Origin: JBLMZI01 sp050258755
GTDB lineage: Bacteria > Bacillota > Syntrophomonadia > Syntrophomonadales > DTU052
Assembly (NCBI GenBank): GCA_050258755.1
Contig: JBLMZI010000001.1
Coordinates: 186,001 to 250,000 of the forward strand
DNA: 64,000 bases
Reading direction: 5' to 3'
How positions within the stretch are numbered: the first letter of the stretch is position 1; each line of letters begins with the position of its first letter. Below are positions 25,235 to 33,000 of the stretch, piece after piece. The position numbers and the translations under genes were made by a program. The notes beneath the pieces were generated by a model. The model was not told where the DNA came from and ran no database searches. It was given only the letters and a program-made list of their open reading frames with translations.

Positions 25235-25263
25235 TTGGTTGGGCCGAACCGGGACCATATGAT
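25235..25263 (+). promoter_or_regulatory. Candidate promoter of the ctsR operon
   Basis: TTGGTT (25235-25240), 17-bp spacer, TATGAT (25258-25263). The -10 is a 5/6 match; the -35 is weak. It lies immediately upstream of the CtsR box. Confidence 0.4.
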
Positions 25264-25271
25264 AAAATAAA

Positions 25272-25288
25272 AGTCAGAGAAGGTCAAA
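25272..25288 (+). promoter_or_regulatory. CtsR operator
   Basis: AGTCAGA-GAA-GGTCAAA (25272-25288), a 7-3-7 tandem heptamer. This compares with the CtsR box RGTCAAA-NAN-RGTCAAA, with one mismatch in the first half. It lies 17 bases before the ctsR start, where a bound repressor would block transcription start; autoregulation is expected. Confidence 0.8.
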
Positions 25289-25304
25289 GCAGAAGGGAAA
25301 CGCA

Positions 25305-25754
25305 GTGAAAAGCCTGTCAGATCGGATCGAGCAATACATTAAAGTCTTAATTGAGCGGAGCGGGGTGGATGAAATTTCGATCCAGCGCGCCGAACTGGCC
25401 GAAACCTTTCAGTGCGTGCCGTCACAGATCAGTTATGTCCTTTCGACCCGGTTTACCATGGCCGCGGGCTTTCTTACTGAAAGCCGGCGCGGCGGCAAAG
25501 GGTTTGTCAAAATCCGGCGGGTGACCGCGAGCCTGGCGCCGGGGGTGGACCGCCTTAACCGCGTCCAGGCGGTCAAAGTCCTGGAAGAGCTATTGCTCCG
25601 GGGCTGGATGAGCCGGGAAGAGATGAACCTGATGAAGGAAATGCTGGCCAATGAACGCCTGAACCAGCCCGCGGCCGACGGCGACACCGCCCGCACCATT
25701 TGGATCAACGTTCTGCTGGATGCCCTGAATAAACGGCAGAATCAAGGAGGCTGA
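25305..25754 (+). CDS. ctsR: Heat-shock repressor CtsR
   Basis: Dimeric winged-helix repressor of clp genes, inactivated by heat and by McsB. The product is 149 residues, normal size. It starts at GTG 25305 after AAGGG. The N-terminal domain has LSDRIEQYIKVLIERSG, RAELAETFQCVPSQISYVLSTRFT and the wing ESRRGGKGFVKIRRV (the conserved RGGGG-type beta-hairpin, here RRGGKGF). The C-terminal domain is helical. It is first of the four-gene operon ctsR-mcsA-mcsB-clpC with its operator directly upstream. Confidence 0.97.
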   Translation: MKSLSDRIEQYIKVLIERSGVDEISIQRAELAETFQCVPSQISYVLSTRFTMAAGFLTESRRGGKGFVKIRRVTASLAPGVDRLNRVQAVKVLEELLLRGWMSREEMNLMKEMLANERLNQPAADGDTARTIWINVLLDALNKRQNQGG

Positions 25755-25759
25755 AAGCC

Positions 25760-26278
25760 ATGTATTGTCAAGAATGCAAGAGCAGACCGGCCGCAGTGCA
25801 CCTGACCCAGGTTCACGACGGCATCCAAAGCGAATATCACCTTTGTACCGACTGTGCCGCGAAAAAGGGCATCGCTTTTTTCAACATGGAAGACGCGTTT
25901 TCCATCCCCAAGTTCCTGGGCAGCTTTTTTGGCATCGGTTCGGGACAGGGCGCTCCGGAGGCGTCGCTGACGGAAGAGATCCGCTGCCCAAACTGCGGTA
26001 TGGCGTTTGATCAGATTGGCCAACAAGGCCGGTTTGGCTGCAGTGACTGCTATACCGCCTTCCAGGAACAGATCGATCCGATCCTGCGCCGAATTCACGG
26101 AAACAGCCAGCATACCGGCAAGATCCCGCAGCATGGCGGGGGCAAATACCGGGGGCGGCGCCAGATTGAAGACTTAAAACAGCAGCTTCAGGCCGCGGTG
26201 GTGGAGGAACAGTACGAAAAGGCGGCCGAACTGCGTGACTCGATTAAACTGTTGGAAAAAGAATTGGAAGTGGGGTGA
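25760..26278 (+). CDS. mcsA: McsA, zinc-finger activator of the arginine kinase McsB
   Basis: 172 residues. Four CxxC pairs are visible (MYCQECKSR; LCTDC; RCPNC; GCSDC), giving two zinc sites, and a C-terminal UVR motif (LQAAVVEEQYEKAAELRDSIKLLEKELE) as in UvrB/UvrC and ClpC. McsA stimulates McsB and helps target proteins to ClpC. It lies five bases after ctsR and six before mcsB. Confidence 0.96.
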   Translation: MYCQECKSRPAAVHLTQVHDGIQSEYHLCTDCAAKKGIAFFNMEDAFSIPKFLGSFFGIGSGQGAPEASLTEEIRCPNCGMAFDQIGQQGRFGCSDCYTAFQEQIDPILRRIHGNSQHTGKIPQHGGGKYRGRRQIEDLKQQLQAAVVEEQYEKAAELRDSIKLLEKELEVG

Positions 26279-26284
26279 GCAGGG

Positions 26285-27349
26285 ATGGCCCTGGATAATG
26301 TGCTGAACAGCCTGAATGTCGCCTGGATGGAAGCAAATGGCCCGGAATCCGACATTGCGGTCAGCAGCCGGGTCCGGCTGGCGCGGAACCTGAGCGTCTT
26401 CCCCTTCCCCAATCTGCTGCGCGATGAACAGACCGCGCGGGAAGTGGTTCGCCGGATTCAGGACGCGCTGACGGGCGCGGCCGGTCTTGAAATGATAACG
26501 TTTGACCAGCTTGGGAGGCTGGACCGCCAGATACTGCTGGAGAAACACCTGATCAGCCCCGAATTTGCCGAAAGGGAACTCCCGCTTTACGGCGTCATCC
26601 TGGACGAAGCGGGCTCTATCTCGGTGATGATTAATGAAGAAGATCACCTGCGAATCCAGTGCCTGCTCCCGGGGCTGCAGATTGAATCCGCCCATCGGTG
26701 CGCCGACCAGGTTGACAATTTGCTGGAGGCAAACCTTGAATTCGCTTTTGACGAACGCCGGGGGTATTTGACCGCCTGCCCCACCAATGTCGGTACCGGC
26801 ATGCGGGCCTCGGTGATGCTGCACCTGCCGGCGATCACCATGACCAACCAGCAGGGCGCGATCTTTTCCAATATCGTGCACCTTGGCCTGGCAGTCCGCG
26901 GCCTGTACGGAGAAGGCACCCAGGCCGTCGGTAATCTGTACCAGATTTCCAATCAGGTTACGCTGGGCCAGAGCGAGTACGATATCATCGGGAACCTGTG
27001 GACGGTCGCGTACCACCTGATCGAACAGGAGCGGAATATTCGGGAACGGCTTCAGCATGAAATGCGCTACCAGTTGGAGGACCGGGTCTGGCGGGCGTAT
27101 GGGCTGGTGACCAATGCCCGGATGATCACCTCCAACGAAGCCCTGGCCATGCTGTCGGACGTACGCCTGGGGGTGGACCTCGGGATTCTGCCGCCGGTTT
27201 CACTGAAAAGCTTGAACGAGCTGATCATCGGCATCCGCCCGGCCCATCTGATGCGCGCCGCGATACGCGAGATGAGTTCGCAGGAGCGGGATTTGGCGCG
27301 GGCCGAAATCATTAAACAGAAGTTAGCCAAACCAGCGAAGGAGGAATAG
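26285..27349 (+). CDS. mcsB: Protein-arginine kinase McsB
   Basis: Phosphorylates arginine residues, marking proteins for ClpCP and disabling CtsR. The product is 354 residues, normal size. ATP:guanido phosphotransferase motifs: VSSRVRLARNLSVFPFP near residue 22, LPLYGVILDEAGSISVMINEEDHLRIQ (conserved NEEDH), FAFDERRGYLTACPTNVGTGMRASVMLHLPA (catalytic CPTN..TG). It ends 2 bases before the clpC ATG. Confidence 0.97.
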   Translation: MALDNVLNSLNVAWMEANGPESDIAVSSRVRLARNLSVFPFPNLLRDEQTAREVVRRIQDALTGAAGLEMITFDQLGRLDRQILLEKHLISPEFAERELPLYGVILDEAGSISVMINEEDHLRIQCLLPGLQIESAHRCADQVDNLLEANLEFAFDERRGYLTACPTNVGTGMRASVMLHLPAITMTNQQGAIFSNIVHLGLAVRGLYGEGTQAVGNLYQISNQVTLGQSEYDIIGNLWTVAYHLIEQERNIRERLQHEMRYQLEDRVWRAYGLVTNARMITSNEALAMLSDVRLGVDLGILPPVSLKSLNELIIGIRPAHLMRAAIREMSSQERDLARAEIIKQKLAKPAKEE

Positions 27350-27351
27350 AT

Positions 27352-29871
27352 ATGTTACGACGTTTTACCCAACGAGCGCAGAAAGCCATCCTGTTCGCGC
27401 AGGAAGAAGCCAGAACGATGACCCATTCCGCGGTCGGAACCGAACATATCCTGCTCGGTCTGATCAAGGAGGGCGAAGGGGTCGGCGCCCGTGCGCTGGC
27501 AAACCTCGGGGTTGATTCTGACCGGCTGCGGGAAGAAATCAACGCGCTGGCCGGACAGCCCGGCTCCCGTTCTGAGGGGCAGTCGCGTGAGCTGCCAATC
27601 ACCCCGCGCGCGAAAAAAGTCTTGAATATGGCCTTTGAAGAAGCCCAATTCCAGGGCGTGAACTATGTCGGCACCGAACACATCCTGCTTGCATTGCTCC
27701 GGGAGGAAGAGGGCGTTGCGGCCCATGTATTGCTGTCATTAGGGGTGCGGCTCGACGATGTGCGCGAACAGGTGATTCTGCTGCTCGGCGGCGAGGCCGG
27801 CGGGCCGAACAGCGGCTATGAACCTGGGCCGCCCGAGGAAAAAATGACCCCGCCGCCAAGTATGAACCTTGGCCAGATCAGGAAGAATCGTCAAGGGAAG
27901 AGCAGAACCCCGACCCTGGACAGCTTCTCGCGCGATTTGACCCAGATGGCCCGGGATGCCAAGCTTGATCCGGTGATTGGCCGCGATAAGGAAATTGAGC
28001 GGGTGATCCAGGTATTATCCCGCCGGACGAAGAATAACCCGGTATTAATCGGTGATCCCGGTGTCGGGAAAACCGCGATCGTCGAAGGCCTGGCGCAGCG
28101 CATTATCGATAACAAGGTCCCCGAGGTGCTGTCCAATAAGCGGGTGGTCGTGCTTGATTTGTCGGTCATGGTGGCCGGGACCAAATACCGGGGCGAGTTT
28201 GAGGACCGACTGACCAAAGTGGTCAACGAGATCCGCAGCGCCGGGGATGTGGTTGTGTTCATCGACGAACTGCATACCATGGTTGGCGCCGGGGCGGCCG
28301 AGGGCGCGATTGACGCGGCGAATATCCTGAAACCGTCGCTGGCACGCGGGGAATTTCAATGTGTCGGCGCGACCACGCTTGATGAGTATCGTAAGCATAT
28401 TGAGAAAGACGCGGCTTTGGAACGGCGGTTCCAGCCGATTACGGTCGACGAGCCGAGCATCGAAGAAACGATTGAAATTTTAAAGGGGCTGCGCGACCGC
28501 TATGAGGCCCATCATGGGGTGAAAATCACGGATGAAGCCATCACTGCGGCGGCCAAGCTGTCCTCCCGGTATATCACGGACCGGTTCCTGCCGGACAAGG
28601 CGATTGATTTGATTGATGAAGCCGCCTCCAAGGTGCGGTTGTCCAATTACGTGCTGCCGGATGATCTGAAAGCGGCCGAGGCCGAACTCGCCGATTTAAC
28701 CAAGGAAAAGCAGGAAGCGATCGGCGGCCAGGAGTATGAAAAAGCGGCCCGTCTGCGCGATGAGGAACAGCAGCTTAAGGAACAGGTTGAGCAGCGCCGG
28801 CGTGAGTGGGTCAATCGGCGGACCATGGAGGTCGGCATGGTGGGTCCGGACGAGATCGCCGGGATCGTATCGAGCTGGACCGGGGTTCCGGTTGCCAAGC
28901 TGGCCGAAGAGGAATCGGCGCGCATGGTGAACCTTGAATCGGTGCTGCACCATCGGGTAATCGGCCAGCAAGAGGCGGTGCAAGCCGTTTCGCGCGCGGT
29001 ACGGCGGGCCCGTTCCGGCCTGAAAGACCCGAAACGGCCGATCGGATCCTTTGTTTTTCTTGGGCCCACCGGGGTTGGCAAGACTGAATTGGCCCGGGCC
29101 CTGGCCGAAGCGATGTTCGGGCAGGAAGATGCCCTGATCCGGCTTGACATGTCCGAATATATGGAGAAACACGCGGTGGCCCGCATGATCGGCGCGCCTC
29201 CCGGTTATGTCGGCTATGACGAAGGCGGCCAGCTGACCGAAAAGGTACGGCGCAAGCCGTATTCGGTGATCCTGCTCGACGAGATCGAGAAGGCGCATCC
29301 GGATGCGTTCAATATCCTGCTCCAGGTCCTGGAGGATGGGCGTTTGACCGATGGTAAGGGGCGGATGGTCGACTTCAGAAACTGTGTCATCATCATGACC
29401 TCGAACGTCGGCGCCGAAACGATCCAGAAGGACAAAGTGCTCGGTTTTAAACGCGAGGAAAACGAGGCGGCGAACTACGAAAAGATGAAAGACCGGATTA
29501 TGGAGCGGATGAAAACCTCCTTCCGGCCCGAGTTTTTAAACCGGATTGACGAAATCATCGTTTTCCACAGCCTGAACGAGAGCGAGCTCAAGGAAATCGT
29601 CGATCTGCTGGTGAACCTGCTTCGCAAACGCCTGGAAGAACAGGATTACAGACTGGAGATCAGCGAAGCGGCGCGCGACAAGATCATCAAGGAAGGCTTC
29701 GATCCGACCTATGGCGCCCGGCCGCTGAAACGGGCGATCCAGCGCCTGGTCGAGGACCGGATTGCCGAAGAAATCCTGAAAAAGACGATCCAGCCGGGCG
29801 ATACAGTCGTGGTCGATATGGAAGACGATCAACTGGTGGTTCGCAACCAACTGCACGCCGTCATCGGCTAA
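27352..29871 (+). CDS. clpC: ATP-dependent Clp protease ATPase ClpC
   Basis: Hexameric AAA+ unfoldase that feeds ClpP. The product is 839 residues. Two N-terminal Clp repeats (about residues 1-145), AAA-1 with GDPGVGKTAIVEG (about 235), a middle region with a UVR motif (GGQEYEKAARLRDEEQQLKEQ), AAA-2 with GPTGVGKTELARAL (about 570), and a D2-small C-terminus. It is the last gene of the CtsR operon and probably expressed under heat or protein-misfolding stress through the CtsR box at 25272. Confidence 0.98.
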   Translation: MLRRFTQRAQKAILFAQEEARTMTHSAVGTEHILLGLIKEGEGVGARALANLGVDSDRLREEINALAGQPGSRSEGQSRELPITPRAKKVLNMAFEEAQFQGVNYVGTEHILLALLREEEGVAAHVLLSLGVRLDDVREQVILLLGGEAGGPNSGYEPGPPEEKMTPPPSMNLGQIRKNRQGKSRTPTLDSFSRDLTQMARDAKLDPVIGRDKEIERVIQVLSRRTKNNPVLIGDPGVGKTAIVEGLAQRIIDNKVPEVLSNKRVVVLDLSVMVAGTKYRGEFEDRLTKVVNEIRSAGDVVVFIDELHTMVGAGAAEGAIDAANILKPSLARGEFQCVGATTLDEYRKHIEKDAALERRFQPITVDEPSIEETIEILKGLRDRYEAHHGVKITDEAITAAAKLSSRYITDRFLPDKAIDLIDEAASKVRLSNYVLPDDLKAAEAELADLTKEKQEAIGGQEYEKAARLRDEEQQLKEQVEQRRREWVNRRTMEVGMVGPDEIAGIVSSWTGVPVAKLAEEESARMVNLESVLHHRVIGQQEAVQAVSRAVRRARSGLKDPKRPIGSFVFLGPTGVGKTELARALAEAMFGQEDALIRLDMSEYMEKHAVARMIGAPPGYVGYDEGGQLTEKVRRKPYSVILLDEIEKAHPDAFNILLQVLEDGRLTDGKGRMVDFRNCVIIMTSNVGAETIQKDKVLGFKREENEAANYEKMKDRIMERMKTSFRPEFLNRIDEIIVFHSLNESELKEIVDLLVNLLRKRLEEQDYRLEISEAARDKIIKEGFDPTYGARPLKRAIQRLVEDRIAEEILKKTIQPGDTVVVDMEDDQLVVRNQLHAVIG

Positions 29872-29881
29872 TGGGAAAAAA

Positions 29882-29917
29882 GCGGCCAAAAGCGGAAAAA
29901 AATCCGCTTTTGGCCGC
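29882..29917. terminator. Long hairpin after clpC
   Basis: Perfect 15-bp stem GCGGCCAAAAGCGGA / TCCGCTTTTGGCCGC with a 6-base A/T loop. The A-tract lies on the left, so the best T-tract is on the minus strand. The plus-strand side (CGAGATCCCTTT) is poor, but the stem is very stable and lies 11 bases after clpC. Confidence 0.7.
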
Positions 29918-30071
29918 CGAGATCCCTTTCCTTTGTGCTTTTTATCACGTACAATAAAAAGTGACCCAAACTCCAAGTGCTTTATTACGGGCGCATCGTA
30001 CCCCTTTCCTTAATTTGAAAATCCTGCCGCCGTTTCCCGGCGTGACAGCATAAATCCGGAGCCTTACTGAC

Positions 30072-31418
30072 ATGAAAAAAGAAAAGACCGTATTCGTATG
30101 CCAGGACTGTGGAGCCCTTTCCCAAAAATGGGTGGGACGCTGTCCGGCATGCGGCGCGTGGAACAGCATGAACGAACAGGTGACGGCCGAAAAGGAGAAT
30201 GCGCATCGTGCGCTGTCCCGTCCGGCGGCCTTGCTGTCCCAGCTGGCTCCGGCCAAAGAAACCCGCTTTCCCAGCGGCAATCCGGAACTGGACTGCGTGC
30301 TCGGCGGCGGCATTATACCCGGCAGTCTGGTCTTGATTGGCGGGGACCCCGGCATCGGCAAATCGACCCTGCTGCTGCAGATGGCCGATGCCGTGAGCCA
30401 AGCCGGCCGGAAGATCATGTACCTTTCCGGGGAGGAATCGGCTCAGCAGATCAAACTTCGGGCCGACCGCATGGGACTGGCTGGCGACGGGGTTTTCCTG
30501 GTCAGCGAGCCTGATCTGGGGCTCATCGATCAGTATATTGAAGAAATCGATCCAAGTGTCGTGATCATTGACTCGATCCAGACCGTTTATGTCCCGGAAA
30601 TCGGCTCGACACCAGGCAGTATCGCACAGCTTCGCGAAAGCGCGGCCCGATTGATGGAATTGGCCAAGCGCTCCGGGCGCGCGGTGTTCCTGGTGGGGCA
30701 CGTCACCAAAGAAGGCGCGCTGGCCGGACCGAAGGTTTTGGAGCATATGGTTGACACCGTGATCTACTTTGAAGGCGACCGGAATAATTATTATCGCATC
30801 CTGCGCGCGGTCAAGAATCGCTACGGGCCGGTCAACGAGGTCGGCATCCTGGAAATGAGCGGTTCCGGTCTGAATCCGGTCGATAACCCGTCGCGGGCCC
30901 TGCTTGGGCATCGCGGCAGTCTGCCCGGTCTATCGGTGGTGGCGACCTTCGAAGGAACCCGGGCGATCCTGGTGGAAATCGAAGCCCTGGTGGCACCTGC
31001 CGGATTTGGGAACCCCCGGCGAATGGCCGCTGGAATCGACGGCAACCGGCTGGCCTTGATCGCCGCCGTGCTGGAGAAACGCTGCGGACTGACCCTGGCC
31101 CAGCAGGACATCTATCTCAAGGTGGCCGGCGGGGTTGTGCTGAAAGATCCGGCGGTCGATCTTGGCATCGCAGTGGCGATCGCCTCAAGCTTCCGGGAAC
31201 GGAAGCCGCCGGATGGGTCGATCTTTATCGGCGAAATCGGGCTTTCCGGGGACATTCGCCCGGTTCCGTATCTCGATATGCGGCTCAAAGAAGCCGAAAA
31301 AATGGGATTAACCATGGCATTGATCCCGGCCGCGGGGGAAACCGGCGCTGCAGCTAACGGGGTTGGACTGGAGACCGTTCATTTGAATACCCTGGACGAC
31401 GTGCTCCGGTACATATAA
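30072..31418 (+). CDS. radA: DNA repair/recombination protein RadA (Sms)
   Basis: DnaB-like helicase that processes branched recombination intermediates. The product is 448 residues. N-terminal zinc finger C10-C13...C24-C27 (VCQDCGALSQKWVGRCPACGAW), RecA-like core with Walker A IGGDPGIGKST, the RadA-specific VKNRYGPVNEVGIL (KNRFG motif), and a Lon-protease-like C-terminal domain (KVAGGVVLKDPAVDLGIAVAIASS). It is followed 27 bases later by disA, the standard Bacillota order radA-disA. Confidence 0.97.
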   Translation: MKKEKTVFVCQDCGALSQKWVGRCPACGAWNSMNEQVTAEKENAHRALSRPAALLSQLAPAKETRFPSGNPELDCVLGGGIIPGSLVLIGGDPGIGKSTLLLQMADAVSQAGRKIMYLSGEESAQQIKLRADRMGLAGDGVFLVSEPDLGLIDQYIEEIDPSVVIIDSIQTVYVPEIGSTPGSIAQLRESAARLMELAKRSGRAVFLVGHVTKEGALAGPKVLEHMVDTVIYFEGDRNNYYRILRAVKNRYGPVNEVGILEMSGSGLNPVDNPSRALLGHRGSLPGLSVVATFEGTRAILVEIEALVAPAGFGNPRRMAAGIDGNRLALIAAVLEKRCGLTLAQQDIYLKVAGGVVLKDPAVDLGIAVAIASSFRERKPPDGSIFIGEIGLSGDIRPVPYLDMRLKEAEKMGLTMALIPAAGETGAAANGVGLETVHLNTLDDVLRYI

Positions 31419-31445
31419 AAGAATCTGGCCCAAGGGGTGGTTACG

Positions 31446-32522
31446 ATGAAACCGGACGAAATTTATCATGGCAGTTTTCAGAAAGCCCTGCAGCTGGTCG
31501 CTCCCGGCACCGCGCTGCGGGTAGGGCTTGAGAACGTGCTCAAGGCCAAGACCGGCGGTCTGATTGTGGTTGGCGACTCGCCGGAAATCATGAAGCTCGT
31601 GACCGGGGGCTTTAAGCTGGGCTGTGAGTACTCGCCGGCGGCTCTGTACGAGCTGTGTAAAATGGACGGCGCCCTGATCATGAACAAGGAAGCGTCTAAG
31701 ATTCTGGTCGCCAATGCCCAGTTGATCCCGGACTCGAACCTGCCTTCCTCGGAAACCGGCATCCGGCACCGCACCGCTGAGCGCGTGGCCCGCCAGACCG
31801 GGGAATTGGTCATCGCCATTTCCCAGCGGCGCAGCATTGTTACCCTGTATCAAGGCCAGCAAAACTATGTTTTAAGTGATATCAGCACCGTGCTGGTCAA
31901 AGCCAACCAGGCCCTTCAGACCCTGGAAAAATACCGGGCTGTGTTGGAGAAGGACCTGATCCGGCTCGGCGGCACCGAATTTGAGGATATGGTCCTGGTC
32001 AATGAAATCACCCGGGTGATTCAGCGCTGCCTGATGGTCCTGAAAATCGGTCAGGAGATCGAGAACTACATAACCGAGCTGGGCGAGGAAGGCCGGCTGG
32101 TCAAGATGCAGCTCGATGAACTGATCTCCAATGTCGAGGATGAGGCCCTGCTGATGATTAGGGACTACTCCAAAGTGACTGACAAACCGGCGCGCGAGGT
32201 ATTTAGCAGCCTGCTTAAATCCTTCGAGGAGGATATCACCGATTCGCTGTCCATCGCCAAAATACTGGGCTTCGGCACCTCGGCGAGCGTGCTTGAAACC
32301 CAGGTATCGCCGCGCGGCTTCCGCATTCTGCACAAACTGCCGCGGATTCCGGCCCAGATCATGGAGAACCTGGTCGTTACCTTCGGCGATTTCCCGCGCA
32401 TTCTTCAGGCCACGATCGACGAACTCGATGATGTCGACGGCATCGGCGAAGTCCGCGCCCGCTCCATCAAAAACGGTCTGAAGCGGATGCAGGAACAATT
32501 GATTTTGGAATACATGGTGTAA
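31446..32522 (+). CDS. disA: DNA integrity scanning diadenylate cyclase DisA
   Basis: Synthesises cyclic di-AMP and pauses at branched DNA. The product is 358 residues from ATG 31446 (AAGGGGTGG eight bases upstream; GTG 31437 is part of that site). DAC domain with MDGALIMNKE and SSETGIRHRTAERVARQTG (the DGA and RHR motifs), a central helical linker, and a C-terminal helix-hairpin-helix region (ILQATIDELDDVDGIGEVRARSIKNGLKRM). Its last eight codons recur, with two synonymous differences, at 35420-35443. Confidence 0.97.
   Translation: MKPDEIYHGSFQKALQLVAPGTALRVGLENVLKAKTGGLIVVGDSPEIMKLVTGGFKLGCEYSPAALYELCKMDGALIMNKEASKILVANAQLIPDSNLPSSETGIRHRTAERVARQTGELVIAISQRRSIVTLYQGQQNYVLSDISTVLVKANQALQTLEKYRAVLEKDLIRLGGTEFEDMVLVNEITRVIQRCLMVLKIGQEIENYITELGEEGRLVKMQLDELISNVEDEALLMIRDYSKVTDKPAREVFSSLLKSFEEDITDSLSIAKILGFGTSASVLETQVSPRGFRILHKLPRIPAQIMENLVVTFGDFPRILQATIDELDDVDGIGEVRARSIKNGLKRMQEQLILEYMV
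32500..32522 (+). repeat. Direct repeat, left copy (3' end of disA)
   Basis: The last 23 bases of disA, including its stop codon. An 18-base identical core TTGGAATACATGGTGTAA (32505-32522) recurs at 35426-35443; over 23 bases there is a single mismatch. The pair brackets 2.9 kb with the secreted-protein gene. Confidence 0.9.
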
Positions 32523-32575
32523 TAAATTCGAACGCGTGGGCGTCCTGCCGTCACCACAATAGAATTGCTTAATGC

Positions 32576-32606
32576 CCCGGTTCATTTCATTGAACCGGGA
32601 TTTTTT
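32576..32606 (+). terminator. Terminator downstream of disA
   Basis: Perfect 9-bp stem CCCGGTTCA / TGAACCGGG (32576-32584, 32591-32599), loop TTTCAT, then ATTTTTTG. Confidence 0.92.
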
Positions 32607-33000
32607 GAGCTTGACCCGAGATAAAAAATCTTTTTGGCCAGCGTACCGATGTTTTCCGGCATGGTTCTTCGCTGGGAACCGGGAAAATCCCTCCCTTACC
32701 AGCCCATCGCCATACTGAATGAAAAATGAACCAGACAAGAGGCTTGAATAATACAAAAAAAAGAAGGTATGGTGGCGGAAAATGGCGAAAAAGAGTTTGG
32801 ATGTTATGTTTTCCTCAAGATGTATTTCTTAACGCTTATTTAGGAGGTTGAACGACACCCCGGCAGCGATAAAGGGGGCTTCAGCTCTGTGGGATTCTGT
32901 CCTATCTTCATGGTCAAAATCCATTCAGAATCATCAGGATTTATCATCGGGAGGAAAGTAACAATAAGGAAAAATTAAAAAGAATCGGGGGAGAAAGAAG
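32607..33000 (+). other. Long leader before the secreted repeat protein, nothing identified
   Basis: About 390 bases between the disA terminator and the next start. It has AT-rich patches and a GC-rich segment at about 32850-32890 (ACCCC...GGGGG complementary arms), but no recognised riboswitch, promoter or ORF. A GGGGGAGAAAGAAG ribosome site precedes the ATG at 33001. Confidence 0.4.

Noticed and set aside
32850..32900. Possible cyclic-dinucleotide riboswitch near disA
   Set aside because: The conserved cores of the ydaO (c-di-AMP) and GEMM (c-di-GMP) classes could not be matched by eye; only generic complementary C/G runs are present.
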